Under the pieces are notes generated by a model, which did no database searches, was not told the origin of the DNA, and saw only the letters and a program-made list of their open reading frames with translations. A DNA stretch of 44,124 bases from JBHGBB01 sp041946755 (lineage in GTDB: Bacteria > UBP4 > UBA4092 > JAOAEQ01). Positions 24,738 to 33,704 of the stretch are shown piece after piece. Within the stretch, counting starts at the first letter, position 1, and every line of letters starts with the position of its first letter. A program made the translations under genes and the position numbers. The stretch spans positions 1 to 44,124 of the forward strand of contig JBHGBB010000004.1 of NCBI GenBank assembly GCA_041946755.1. The letters run 5' to 3'.

Positions 24738-25907
24738 CTAATAGATAAGATATTTCTCCCTAATGGTTTTAAATCTATTTAAGTTATCTTGCCAGCTATC
24801 GATTATTTCAGCTGCCGATTTCCCTTGTTCCAGCATCTTGTGTACCGAATCACTACCCATGGCTTGATAGAACATTTTTAACCTACTACCCGGTTGATCA
24901 AGGTCGGCTGGGAAAATAACTTGTTCCGGATACATTTTATAGATAGTTGCCAAAATATGTAAACCGGTACTGACCGATAAAAAGTCTTTCAATTTCATTA
25001 TATGAATCTGGACTCCCTGGCATACCTGGTCTTTAAAAATATAATAATACGGCCGGAACGTTACCGGTCTAAACTTCACTCCTGGTAGTTTCCGTTGGTT
25101 GAGTTCTTTCGCTAATTTCTCTCCATCAATCCAGGTTGCTCCAACTATTTCGAAGGGAAGAGTATATCCGACTCCAATACAGATAGTATGCAATTCTCCA
25201 ATGAAACCAGTAGTGGCATAATGCCAGGCAGTAGTTGATTGTGGTAAATGGGGTGAAGTCGCTACCCAAGGTAATTTGGTATCTGCGAACAGCATCCTCC
25301 GTTTCCAGCCTTTCATCGGAACTATTTGCAAATCACAATTAATTTTAAACTCCTGATTAAATAGCTGCGCTAATTCACCAACGGTTAATCCATGAACTAT
25401 AGGTATTTGATATAATCCAATAAATGAACTAAACCTGGAATCAAGCACCGGTCCTTCAACTAGATGTCCATTAATCGGATTCGGTCGGTCGAGAACAATA
25501 AACGGAATCCCTTTTTCTTTAGCCGATTCCATAGCATAAGCCATGGTATAAATATAAGTATAATATCGAGCACCAATATCTTGGATATCGAAAATCAGCA
25601 TATCCAGATTAGCAAGCATTTCATTGGCTGGTTTTTTGGTATTTCCATAGAGACTATATACCGGTACACCGGTTTTTTTATCGGTATAGGTTTCGACATT
25701 ATCTCCAGCAAAAATATCTCCCCGGATACCATGTTCCGGTCCAAATAATGCGGTTAATTTGGTTGGTTTGATTTTAGATATCACATCTGCGGTTGAAATA
25801 AGGGTAGGGGTGATTCCGGTAGAATTGGTTATTAACCCAACTCTTTTTCCAGCAATCAGGTCTTGTTGCTCTTTCATCAAAACAGATATACCGGGTTTAA
25901 CAGACAT
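24738..25907 (-). CDS. namZ: NamZ-like exo-beta-N-acetylmuramidase (DUF1343, GH171)
   Basis: 389 residues spanning the whole DUF1343 family. Markers are GKRVGLITNSTGI, ALFGPEHGIRGDIFAGD, LIFDIQDIGARYYTYIYTM and FIVLDRPNPINGHLVEGPV. NamZ of Bacillus removes terminal MurNAc from peptidoglycan fragments, so a cell-wall recycling role is likely. AAGGAG six bases before the ATG at 25907 fixes the start; the upstream TTG is unnecessary. There is no signal peptide or lipobox, so unlike secreted relatives the enzyme appears to be cytoplasmic, where it would act on imported muropeptides. It is downstream of pheA but separated from it by a terminator. Confidence 0.87.
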   Translation of the reverse strand: MSVKPGISVLMKEQQDLIAGKRVGLITNSTGITPTLISTADVISKIKPTKLTALFGPEHGIRGDIFAGDNVETYTDKKTGVPVYSLYGNTKKPANEMLANLDMLIFDIQDIGARYYTYIYTMAYAMESAKEKGIPFIVLDRPNPINGHLVEGPVLDSRFSSFIGLYQIPIVHGLTVGELAQLFNQEFKINCDLQIVPMKGWKRRMLFADTKLPWVATSPHLPQSTTAWHYATTGFIGELHTICIGVGYTLPFEIVGATWIDGEKLAKELNQRKLPGVKFRPVTFRPYYYIFKDQVCQGVQIHIMKLKDFLSVSTGLHILATIYKMYPEQVIFPADLDQPGSRLKMFYQAMGSDSVHKMLEQGKSAAEIIDSWQDNLNRFKTIREKYLIY

Positions 25908-26290
25908 ATATTTCTCCTTGGTAAACAATATAAACGATGAATTGGGACTCTAGTAAATTATAGAAGTTATTTGCGGAAATATCTAGAAAATAAAAAAGAG
26001 CAGAGTTTGAAGGGGGAGTGATTTTGCTCTGCTCTCGCTATTAAATTGTAATAATATTATTAGCAATCGTTATGCCAAACGAAATGCAGTATGATATGTT
26101 TTAAATTAGCTATTTATATAATATTGTAAATATTAGTATTAAAATATAAAACTTAAAACATAATATAAGTTATTTCGCATTTAAAATATCAAATCATATG
26201 CGGTACTATTACTACATACCATACTCTATTCTGTGGTTAAACTACCGCACAACTTTAATTTACCTATGGTAGATTTTTGCTAGATGATTA
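25908..26290. other. Intergenic region between pheA and the NamZ-like gene
   Basis: Holds the terminator described separately. The remainder (26037-26290) is very AT-rich, with a weak inverted pair TGCGGTA (26199-26205) and TACCGCA (26243-26249). No gene seen. Confidence 0.5.
25992..26036 (-). terminator. Rho-independent terminator downstream of pheA
   Basis: On the minus strand, AGAGCAGAG (26035-26027) pairs perfectly with CTCTGCTCT (26005-25997) across a 21-base loop, followed at once by a T-run (TTTTT at 25996-25992, then ATTTT). The loop is long, so efficiency is uncertain. Confidence 0.65.
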
Positions 26291-27415
26291 TTAATCAGCT
26301 CTAATTTTACTTGCCGGATATGATCCCAGTATTTTTAGATATACACATTGTTCTCCAACTTCTTTTAAAGCTTTAACCACGTTCGGATCATCTTTATAAC
26401 CATTAAAATCGACAAAGAAAATATATTCCCACGCTCGGCGCCTGGAAGGGCGGGATTCGATTTTAGTTAAATTAATATTATATTTAGAGAATGGTTTTAA
26501 GGCATCATATAATACTCCAACCCGGTCTTTGAGTGAAAACATGATCGAAGTTTTATCATTACCACTTCGTTCGCTAACCGTACGGCCAATAACCAAAAAC
26601 CGAGTGACATTGCCAGTAATATCTTCAATCCCTTTTGCCAGGATTTTTACTCCATAAAGTGAAGCCGCAAGCTCACTAGCAATTGCCGCAGCGGTTTTAT
26701 TCTGTTTCGCTAATTGAACCCCTCGAGTAGTACTCGAAACGGCAACTAGTTCCGCATTCGGCAGATTGTTTTGCAGCCATAACCGGCATTGAGCAAGAGC
26801 AGAGTCTTTAGAATATACTTTTTTTATCTGGTTGATATCGCCATTGGATAGTAAATGATGCGATATTTCCATAGTTATTTCCGAACAAATATGTAAATCT
26901 GCTGCCGCGCTTAATGACATAAACATATCGAGTGTATGATTGATTACTCCTTCGGTAGAATTTTCAATTGGAGCTACACCATAATCAGCCCATTTTTTAG
27001 CAACTTCAGTAAACACATCCGGTATGCTGGTTAAGGGAACATATTCTATCTGGCTGCCAAACCGGGATAATGCTGCCATATGGGTAAATGATGCTTCCGG
27101 TCCCAAGTAGGCTACTTTAAGTTTCTTTTCCAATGCGATACTCGCCGACATTATTTCCCGGTATATCGCTTTAATCGCATCGTTTGGAATCGGCCCTTGG
27201 TTCTCTTTAAGTATCCGGGAATATATCTGTTGTTCTCGGTGTGGTGCATAATAACTACCCAGTTTGTTTTTCTTTTTCAATTCGGCAATTAGCAGTACTA
27301 TTTCAGTCCGCTGATTGAGTAGTTTTAATATCTGGGAATCAAGTTTATTGATTTTTTCTCGTAATGCGGTGAGTTCGATTGTATAATCTGACTGAATCTT
27401 TTTTTTCTTTGCCAT
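26291..27415 (-). CDS. pheA: Bifunctional chorismate mutase / prephenate dehydratase (P-protein)
   Basis: 374 residues converting chorismate through prephenate to phenylpyruvate for phenylalanine synthesis. An AroQ chorismate mutase spans about 12-95 (LREKINKLDSQILKLLNQR, then APHREQQIYSRI). The dehydratase spans about 98-280 (VAYLGPEASFTHMAA, GVAPIENSTEGVI, and the catalytic Thr motif NVTRFLVIG). An ACT domain (about 290-365) carries the ESRP motif (KIESRPSRRRAWEY) that binds phenylalanine for feedback inhibition. All three parts are complete, giving the usual P-protein length. The start is the only sensible ATG, though its ribosome site is weak. A terminator lies downstream. Confidence 0.95.
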   Translation of the reverse strand: MAKKKKIQSDYTIELTALREKINKLDSQILKLLNQRTEIVLLIAELKKKNKLGSYYAPHREQQIYSRILKENQGPIPNDAIKAIYREIMSASIALEKKLKVAYLGPEASFTHMAALSRFGSQIEYVPLTSIPDVFTEVAKKWADYGVAPIENSTEGVINHTLDMFMSLSAAADLHICSEITMEISHHLLSNGDINQIKKVYSKDSALAQCRLWLQNNLPNAELVAVSSTTRGVQLAKQNKTAAAIASELAASLYGVKILAKGIEDITGNVTRFLVIGRTVSERSGNDKTSIMFSLKDRVGVLYDALKPFSKYNINLTKIESRPSRRRAWEYIFFVDFNGYKDDPNVVKALKEVGEQCVYLKILGSYPASKIRAD

Positions 27416-27936
27416 AAGGTTGAAATTTAAAGGATTTTTAGTTAATTCTCAAGTCTAGCTAATTGCAACTAGTTTACAATATCTGCCATTATTTGTCCAC
27501 TCAATATTAGAAATTATTACTCTCAACATAGTCAGGAAATATGCAATCGCAGTAAAACTATCGCGGAGAGTGGTAGGTATTGCTTTGAGCAATACCTACC
27601 ACTCTCCGTTATAAAGTCAAATCAATACTTAAATATCCACTAGAGGATTCAATCTGTTTTAGGAATGCTATCTTGACGAGATGCTAAATTGAACGCTACA
27701 CTATTTATCAAATAGACAAGAAGGATGTGATAAGTATCTGCCTTTAATCGAAGTGCATTTATGGGAAGGGGCAACCCAAGAGTGAGAGAAAATCACTACT
27801 AGCAAGATAACCGATGTATTTGTTGCACTGAGCATTTCTGTACAAGCAGTGCCAGTACTCGTTCACGAAATTCCAAAAACCCATTGAGGTATTGGAGGTG
27901 AACAATGCTCAGAGAAATATAAATAAGGATAAAATT
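27416..27936. other. Intergenic region and leader upstream of the URO-D-family gene
   Basis: No gene seen. A long perfect hairpin is at 27564-27608. Closer to the URO-D gene, CTGAGCATT (27826 on) and AATGCTCAG (about 27904 on) form an inverted pair around a 70-base loop, a possible leader structure. AAGGA at 27925-27929 is the ribosome site for the ATG at 27937. Confidence 0.5.
27564..27608. repeat. 45-base perfect hairpin (21-bp stem, 3-base loop)
   Basis: CGGAGAGTGGTAGGTATTGC plus T (27564-27584), loop TTG, then the exact reverse complement (27588-27608). The stem is gap-free. There is no T-run on either side, so it is not a standard terminator. It lies between divergent pheA and URO-D genes. 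Confidence 0.9.
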
Positions 27937-29058
27937 ATGCCGATAGAACCGATTCGTCCTAAATGGAAGGGGACGATGACTGACCGGGACCGATTTAATA
28001 ATCAAATGCATTATCGTACAATCGACCGTTGTTTCAATATGGAATTCGGATATTGGGACGAGAATTTTACCCAATGGCCGATATTCACTCAGAACGGAAT
28101 TAAGAATAATGAAGAAGCAGATATTTTCTTCTCTTTCGATGTAACGAAAAGAATCGTTGGAAAAAACTGGATGATGCCAAGTTTTCCGGAAAAGGTAGTT
28201 GAAGAGAAAGAAACCACCCTGATCATTATGAATTTCGATGGGTTACTTGCTGAAATACCAAAAGATGGACACGACACGATACCGCATTATGTAAAACCGA
28301 CAATCGTTACTCCGGAAGATTGGAAAAAATGTAAAGCAGAACGGTTCCAGATTCATCATCCCGATCGGAAACTTGATATTGCAGCACTTAAAATGCAGCA
28401 TCCGGAATCGCGGGATTATCCGCTGGGAATAAGTTGCGGGTCAATGATTGGATATATCCGGAATATGCTGACCTTTGAAGGATTGGCGTATGCGATATAT
28501 GATTACCCGGAGATGGTTGAAGATATGGTCGAAACCTGCTGTCAATTGGTAGAATATGCTCTCGATCAAACTTTACCGCATTTTCAGTTCGACTATGCTT
28601 CCGGATGGGAAGATATCTGTTTTAAAAACGGGCCGATCATAACCATCGATTTCTTCACCAAGGTAGTCGTTCCACGATATAAACGTATCGGTGATAAACT
28701 GCATAAAGCTGGTATTGATATTTGGTATACCGATTGTGATGGCGATGTTCGTCCGCTATTATCCGGATTTCTTGAAGCGGGAATCAACTGTCTTTTCCCC
28801 TATGAAGTAAATAGTTGTATTCATCCAACGATATTACTTAACGAATATGGCAAAGACCTGCGGATTATGGGGGGAGTGGATAAATTGGAATTACTTAAAG
28901 GGAGACCCGCTATTAAGCAATATTTAGAAAGCATCGTACCGATTGTCGAACGCGGAGGGTATATTCCGTTCTGCGACCATCGCTGCCCACCTGATGTTAA
29001 ACCAGAAGATTATCTTTATTATCTCGATTTGAAAGAAGAAATGTTTGGTTTGAAATAA
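27937..29058 (+). CDS. Uroporphyrinogen decarboxylase-family (URO-D) protein, methyltransferase-like
   Basis: 373 residues with the URO-D fold. MTDRDRFNNQMHYRTIDRC is the N-terminal substrate-loop type of non-heme members. GISCGSMIGYIRNMLTFEG, FDYASGWEDICFKNGPII and the C-terminal FCDHRCPPDVKPEDYLYYL follow. This branch includes cobalamin-dependent methyltransferases (MtaA, CmuA and relatives) and many uncharacterised proteins; the closing motif is of the uncharacterised type. It is not HemE. The start at 27937 has AAGGA seven bases upstream; the ORF opens earlier only at a TTG. No corrinoid protein or activase is nearby, so the substrate is unknown. The gene for an MGDG-synthase-type enzyme converges five bases after the stop. 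Confidence 0.85.
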   Translation: MPIEPIRPKWKGTMTDRDRFNNQMHYRTIDRCFNMEFGYWDENFTQWPIFTQNGIKNNEEADIFFSFDVTKRIVGKNWMMPSFPEKVVEEKETTLIIMNFDGLLAEIPKDGHDTIPHYVKPTIVTPEDWKKCKAERFQIHHPDRKLDIAALKMQHPESRDYPLGISCGSMIGYIRNMLTFEGLAYAIYDYPEMVEDMVETCCQLVEYALDQTLPHFQFDYASGWEDICFKNGPIITIDFFTKVVVPRYKRIGDKLHKAGIDIWYTDCDGDVRPLLSGFLEAGINCLFPYEVNSCIHPTILLNEYGKDLRIMGGVDKLELLKGRPAIKQYLESIVPIVERGGYIPFCDHRCPPDVKPEDYLYYLDLKEEMFGLK

Positions 29059-29063
29059 AGTTA

Positions 29064-30194
29064 TTAATTATTGATTATTCTCAGAATATCTTTAGCAATA
29101 TCGATGGCGGCATTTGGTTTCGCCATCGATATTGCATTCTTTAGTAGCTCTTTCCTCAATTGAGTATCATTAATGAGGTAGGCTAATTGCTGCGGCATAT
29201 CGGCTAATGTAGCTGCAGCTACCGCTGCCTTACGAGAAACAATATATTCGGTATTTTTCTCTTCCTGACCGGGAATGGGATCGACAATCAGCATCGGGAC
29301 TCCTTTTGCCAAACATTCACTGATCGTCATTCCACCCGCTTTTGTGACTACCATATCTACTGCGTCCAGCAATAAATGCATTTCATTAGTAAATCCGAGA
29401 ATATGCATGGGCACCCGGCTACCCAGAGCAATTTGTTCTAATTGTTTTTTTAGTTTAGTATTCTTTCCGGCAACAATAATGTATTGCACAGGACATTTTA
29501 TCGGTATAGCCCTTAGGATATCAACCATTTTGGTAATATTACCTATACCGATTCCCCCACTGAGCATAAGAATCGATAAAGTATTAGGTTCTAAACCGAA
29601 ATGAAGCTGGGCTTCAGTCCGATTACTTTTATGGCTGAATGAAGAAAGGATTGGTATACCGGTGATCCGAATTCGGTCCGCTGGGATTTTTTGTTTAATC
29701 AACTCCTGTTTAACGATATCAGCAGCGACATAGAAGCGGTCAACGTAAGGATTTATCCAAAACGAATGAGCGGTGAAATCGGTTATACAGGTTACTTGCG
29801 GGATATTGGTTTTCCCTCTGATTTTTAATGAAGCGATTAGTTCCGGCGCTAAGAAATGGGTATTGACTACTATATCAGGTTTATATTCATTCAGTAGTCG
29901 GGTGAATTTCCGGGAATTGAAATGATCAGCTGAAATTCGAATTCTTGCAGCCGGAGAAGTGAATGTGCTTTTTACACTCTGTTTATACATCATACCTAGT
30001 ATTTTAGGGAAGTGCTTAACGAGGGCGAGATAGCCTCCGGAATATATTTTCCGATATGCCGGATTGAGATAATCCAAGGTATCGATATGTTTCAGTTCAA
30101 TTTTAGGTGCTAGCTGCTGAAATGCGACAGATAATGCTTCTGCTGCGCGATTATGGCCGGCACCAATACTTACTGAAGCAAGAAGAATTTTCAT
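29064..30194 (-). CDS. MGDG-synthase / UgtP-type GT28 glycosyltransferase
   Basis: 376 residues. The N-terminal MGDG-synthase domain opens KILLASVSIGAGHNRAAEAL, with glycolipid-acceptor motifs HIDTLDYLNPAYRKIY and VVNTHFLAPELI. The C-terminal GT-B donor domain ends in AGGMTISECLAKGVPMLIV and PGQEEKNTEYI. Relatives add glucose or galactose to diacylglycerol, making membrane glycolipids and lipoteichoic acid anchors at the cytoplasmic face. MurG is a distant relative but lacks this N-terminus. The start follows directly from the conserved N-terminal motif; no ribosome site is visible. Its substrate preference (galactose or glucose, one or more sugars) cannot be read from the sequence. Confidence 0.87.
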   Translation of the reverse strand: MKILLASVSIGAGHNRAAEALSVAFQQLAPKIELKHIDTLDYLNPAYRKIYSGGYLALVKHFPKILGMMYKQSVKSTFTSPAARIRISADHFNSRKFTRLLNEYKPDIVVNTHFLAPELIASLKIRGKTNIPQVTCITDFTAHSFWINPYVDRFYVAADIVKQELIKQKIPADRIRITGIPILSSFSHKSNRTEAQLHFGLEPNTLSILMLSGGIGIGNITKMVDILRAIPIKCPVQYIIVAGKNTKLKKQLEQIALGSRVPMHILGFTNEMHLLLDAVDMVVTKAGGMTISECLAKGVPMLIVDPIPGQEEKNTEYIVSRKAAVAAATLADMPQQLAYLINDTQLRKELLKNAISMAKPNAAIDIAKDILRIINN

Positions 30195-30437
30195 GTGTAA
30201 TTCTAAATATCAATTCAATCTAATAATATTATATTAATCTATAATACACTATAAGTATATATCATAGGAGAGTAATTATCAAAATATGATGTAATCTAAA
30301 TAGTTATGAAGCATAACAAGATATGGCGCATGGTTAGTTAATCAAAAATCACTTTAAGCAATTGGATCTATACTAGACAAAATGGGTAAATGAATGCTAT
30401 TTTTGATAGTAAAACATTTATCATAATAGGAGGATTT

Positions 30438-30713
30438 ATGGTTACTGCGATAGTCCTATTAACGGTGAACCGAGATAGTATTAATACTGTTGCTGAGTTA
30501 CTCGCTGAAATACCGGGAATATCAGAGGTATATTCTGTTGCTGGAGAATATGATTTAGTTGCGATTATCCGGGTTAAAAATAATGAAGGATTAGCCGATT
30601 TAGTCACAAATAAAATGCTGAAAATTGAAGGCATCCAGAAATCGGAAACGCTAATATCGTTTCGCGTTTTCTCTAAGCATGATTTAGAACAGATGTTTGC
30701 AATCGGAATGTAG
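30438..30713 (+). CDS. Stand-alone Lrp/AsnC ligand-binding (RAM) domain protein
   Basis: 91 residues covering just the RAM/AsnC effector domain: VTAIVLLTVNRDSINTVAEL, the conserved GISEVYSVAGEYDLVAII and a closing strand IQKSETLISFRVF. There is no helix-turn-helix, so it cannot bind DNA by itself. Such proteins form dimers or decamers that may bind amino acids and tune Lrp-type partners. AGGAGG (30428-30433) four bases before the ATG at 30438 fixes the start; the longer frame from 30390 has none. It is 49 bases upstream of yicC and probably co-transcribed. Confidence 0.88.
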   Translation: MVTAIVLLTVNRDSINTVAELLAEIPGISEVYSVAGEYDLVAIIRVKNNEGLADLVTNKMLKIEGIQKSETLISFRVFSKHDLEQMFAIGM

Positions 30714-30762
30714 GATGTTATTCCGTTTACTGACTGATTAAATTTATATAAAAAGGAAATAT

Positions 30763-31656
30763 ATGATTCGTAGCATGACTGGATATGGTCGGGCTACCGG
30801 CCATGTCAATTCCTGGGATATTAAAGTCGAACTGAAATCGATTAACCATAAAGGATTGGAGATATCAGTTCGCTCCCCGAAAGAGTTAGCTGAATTTGAG
30901 TCTACAATTTATACTTTTATTACCAAACAAATCCAACGTGGTAGAATCGATGTATATATCAATTTAACACTGATAGCTACTACGACTACACCTAATGTTG
31001 TTATTGATACTGAATTGGCGAAATATTATGTAAATTCTTTGCAGCAATTGGCGCGAGAACTCCATATATCGGAAAGTTTATCTATATCAGAAGTGATTGT
31101 CTTACCTGGAGTTGTTCGAATGAGTAATGTACAGGAGCAAGTTGAAGAGTCGGAGAAAATAGTATGGGAACAAATCGAACCGGTTATTACTAATGCAATA
31201 GCAGAGCTTACCATTTCCCGAGAGCGGGAAGGGGATTCCTTGGCAGAGGATATTTATAGCCGGGTGACCCGGGTAGAGTTGAATGTAGGTACCATCAAGA
31301 AACTAGCCCCAGAAGTGGTTACCGGATATCGACAACGACTACAATCAAAACTCGATAATCTCATACCAGATCAAGAGTTTGATCCTACACGAATTGCACA
31401 AGAAGTAGCCTTATTGGCTGAACGATCGGATATCACTGAAGAATTGGTACGTATCGAAAGCCATCTAGATCAATTCCGGAATACCATGGAATCGGATGGT
31501 GCTATCGGGCGAAGATTGGATTTTATACTGCAAGAGCTATTTCGGGAAATATCAACTACCGGAGCGAAGGCAAGTCATGCGGGAATTGCCGAATTAGTAG
31601 TAGATATTAAAACTGAATTGGATAAGATTAAACAGCAGATACAGAATATTGAATAA
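30763..31656 (+). CDS. yicC: YicC-family endoribonuclease
   Basis: 297 residues of the YicC family from the diagnostic MIRSMTGYGRA to the C-terminal DUF1732 region (LDFILQELFREISTTGAKA, VVDIKTELDKIKQQIQNIE). Members are RNases; E. coli YicC is linked to degradation of RyhB RNA. AAGGA before the ATG supports the start. It is followed closely by gmk, the usual bacterial order, with a RAM-domain gene in front. Length and motifs are normal. Confidence 0.93.
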   Translation: MIRSMTGYGRATGHVNSWDIKVELKSINHKGLEISVRSPKELAEFESTIYTFITKQIQRGRIDVYINLTLIATTTTPNVVIDTELAKYYVNSLQQLARELHISESLSISEVIVLPGVVRMSNVQEQVEESEKIVWEQIEPVITNAIAELTISREREGDSLAEDIYSRVTRVELNVGTIKKLAPEVVTGYRQRLQSKLDNLIPDQEFDPTRIAQEVALLAERSDITEELVRIESHLDQFRNTMESDGAIGRRLDFILQELFREISTTGAKASHAGIAELVVDIKTELDKIKQQIQNIE

Positions 31657-31688
31657 CGATAAGTATAAGAAAGAAAATATAATATTAT

Positions 31689-32270
31689 ATGAAACGTTTG
31701 GGTAAAAAAGGATTAGTCGTAGTCATTTCAGCACCATCCGGTGGCGGGAAAACCTCGATATGTAAGAAGCTAATTGACCAGATGCCGGATACGGTTTTAT
31801 CAGTATCTGTAACCACTCGAGCGAAACGACCGGGTGAAATAGATGGCCGGGACTATTTTTTCGTTTCTGAAAAAGAATTTAAATTAAAAATTAAAAATAA
31901 AGAGTTGGTTGAATGGTCGAAAGTGTATGGAACATATTATGGGATTCCGAAGAGGTTTTTACAGAATAATCTTGACAAAGGGAATACGGTATTATTAACC
32001 ATTGATGTACAAGGCCAGAAGAAGGTTAAAAATCTATTTCCAAAGAATACAATTTCAATATTTCTCCTTCCTCCTTCTTGGCATATCTTAGAAGACCGGC
32101 TTCGTAAACGGCAGAGTGATAGCGAACAAACCATCCGACTGCGATTAAAGCAAGCGAAAGCGGAGGCAGAACAAATCCGCTATTTCGATTATGTAGTGGT
32201 TAACGATATTCTTGACCATGCAGTGAATAACATTAAAAAACTCATACTAGCGGAAAAAACCTATCGGTAA
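31689..32270 (+). CDS. gmk: Guanylate kinase
   Basis: 193 residues converting GMP and ATP to GDP and ADP. The P-loop reads SAPSGGGKTSICKKL (the family usually has GPSGxGKST). The GMP-binding region is SVTTRAKRPGEIDGRDYFF and EWSKVYGTYYGIP. The LID region RLRKRQSDSEQTIRLRL and the end FDYVVVNDILDHA are conserved. The start is the ATG at 31689; there is no clear ribosome site, but only 32 bases separate it from yicC, so it may be coupled. The usual rpoZ is not found between gmk and coaBC; the 141-base gap is too short for it. Confidence 0.95.
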   Translation: MKRLGKKGLVVVISAPSGGGKTSICKKLIDQMPDTVLSVSVTTRAKRPGEIDGRDYFFVSEKEFKLKIKNKELVEWSKVYGTYYGIPKRFLQNNLDKGNTVLLTIDVQGQKKVKNLFPKNTISIFLLPPSWHILEDRLRKRQSDSEQTIRLRLKQAKAEAEQIRYFDYVVVNDILDHAVNNIKKLILAEKTYR

Positions 32271-32411
32271 CAAGAGTAAAATTAAGTATGAAATAGTTAT
32301 TTGGATAAAATAAATTCAAACCAAGATTTATCTATTTATCTATTTCACCAATTAACTTACTTGACGTCAGCTTAAAAATAAGACAAAGCTATATAGTAGC
32401 AGGTATATTCT

Positions 32412-33605
32412 ATGGATTGGAAAAATAAGTTTATCGTATTAGGGGTTACCGGAAGTATAGCCGCTTATAAAGCCGGGGAGCTGATTCGTCGGATACGGGA
32501 TAAAGGTGCAACGGTCCAGGTAATTATGACGAAAGCGGGAACGAAATTTATTACTCCAACTACCCTGGAGCAGTTAAGTAATAATCGGGTCTTAGTGGAA
32601 ATGTTCGATACCCAATTCAACTGGCAGATTGACCATATTGCAGTTGCTGATAAAGCAGATGTGTTTCTCATCGCACCGGCGAGTGCAAATCTTATTGGGA
32701 AATATGCACAAGGAATTGCTGACGATTTATTATCGACTACATTATTGGCTACTAAAGCACCGGTAATCATTGCTCCGGCGATGAATGAAAATATGTTACT
32801 CCATCCGGTAGTGCAAGAGAATATCCAAACCTTAAAAAATCGGGGTGTGATTTTTATCGAACCGGAAGAAGGATTACTTGCTTGCGGGAAAGTGGGGAAA
32901 GGCAGGTTAGCAGATATTTCGGTTATCCTTGATGTGATCGGATATACATTACAGAAGAAAAAAGATTTTACAAATAAAACCGTTCTAGTTTCAGCCGGGC
33001 CTACTATAGAACCGATTGATCCGGTCAGATACATTACCAATCCCTCATCCGGAAAGATGGGTTTTGCCATTGCTCAGGCTGCTGCATCTCGCGGAGCGAA
33101 AGTTATCCTAATCAGTGGTCCGACTCAGCAGCGGGTTCCGTATGGAGTGACATTTATACCGATAAAGACAGCGCAGGAAATGTTTAATGCGGTTAAACAA
33201 TATTATCCTCAATCGCAAATTGTAGTGATGACCGCAGCAGTTGCCGATTTTAGACCGAAACAGGCTTATCACCAGAAGGTAAAGAAAGAGAAGGCGCAAT
33301 TGTCCATCGAATTGGCTCGAACACCGGATATCTTAGCAGAATTAGGTAAAAAGAAAGGTAAAAAGATACTGGTTGGATTTGCTGCGGAAACAGAACAAAT
33401 CATTGAACAGGCTAAGGATAAATTGAAAAAGAAACATTTGGATTTGATTGTAGCAAACGATGTTTCACAGGTTGGAATCGGTTTTGGAAGTGATAACAAT
33501 GCAGTTATATTAATTCCTAAAAAAGGAGAAATAGAACAGGTTCCGATATCAAGTAAATCTGATATTGCATCAAGAATATTGGATAAGATATTAGAACTAA
33601 AATAA
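32412..33605 (+). CDS. coaBC: Bifunctional phosphopantothenoylcysteine decarboxylase/synthase
   Basis: 397 residues carrying out two steps of coenzyme A synthesis. The N-terminal flavoprotein CoaC (about 1-180) shows GVTGSIAAYKAGELIRRI, the active-site His in DHIAVADKADVFLIAP, PASANLIGKYAQGIADD and the Cys motif ACGKVGKGRLAD. The C-terminal CTP-dependent CoaB (about 185-397) shows VSAGPTIEPIDPVRYITN, SSGKMGFAIAQ, TAAVADFRP and ANDVSQVGIGFGSDNN. All parts are complete. It lies after gmk in the standard housekeeping order and is followed by a pilT-like gene. Confidence 0.95.
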   Translation: MDWKNKFIVLGVTGSIAAYKAGELIRRIRDKGATVQVIMTKAGTKFITPTTLEQLSNNRVLVEMFDTQFNWQIDHIAVADKADVFLIAPASANLIGKYAQGIADDLLSTTLLATKAPVIIAPAMNENMLLHPVVQENIQTLKNRGVIFIEPEEGLLACGKVGKGRLADISVILDVIGYTLQKKKDFTNKTVLVSAGPTIEPIDPVRYITNPSSGKMGFAIAQAAASRGAKVILISGPTQQRVPYGVTFIPIKTAQEMFNAVKQYYPQSQIVVMTAAVADFRPKQAYHQKVKKEKAQLSIELARTPDILAELGKKKGKKILVGFAAETEQIIEQAKDKLKKKHLDLIVANDVSQVGIGFGSDNNAVILIPKKGEIEQVPISSKSDIASRILDKILELK

Positions 33606-33668
33606 CTAAACGGCAGAGATATAGAGTCGCATCGAATCACCTAATGATATTCCGAACAATATTTTAGC

Positions 33669-33700
33669 AATACTTTGTGTCTTTATACCTTTGTAGCAAG
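33669..33700. repeat. CTTTGTGTCTTTATACCTTTG phrase repeat
   Basis: A CTTTGTGTCTTTATACCTTTGTAG-type phrase precedes the pilT-like ATG at 33705. A TTG in it gives a spurious upstream start. The complementary ACCACGAAAACACG type is seen at 44088 on. Confidence 0.5.
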
Positions 33701-33704
33701 ATTT

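Noticed and set aside
25997..26035. Phenylalanine attenuator for pheA
   Set aside because: The hairpin is downstream of pheA in its direction of transcription, with no Phe-rich leader peptide upstream of the gene. It is called as a terminator.
27798..27936. Cobalamin riboswitch upstream of the URO-D gene
   Set aside because: The sequence CAAGCAGTGCCAGTACTCG loosely recalls B12-box elements, but I find no real B12-box match or the expected helices.
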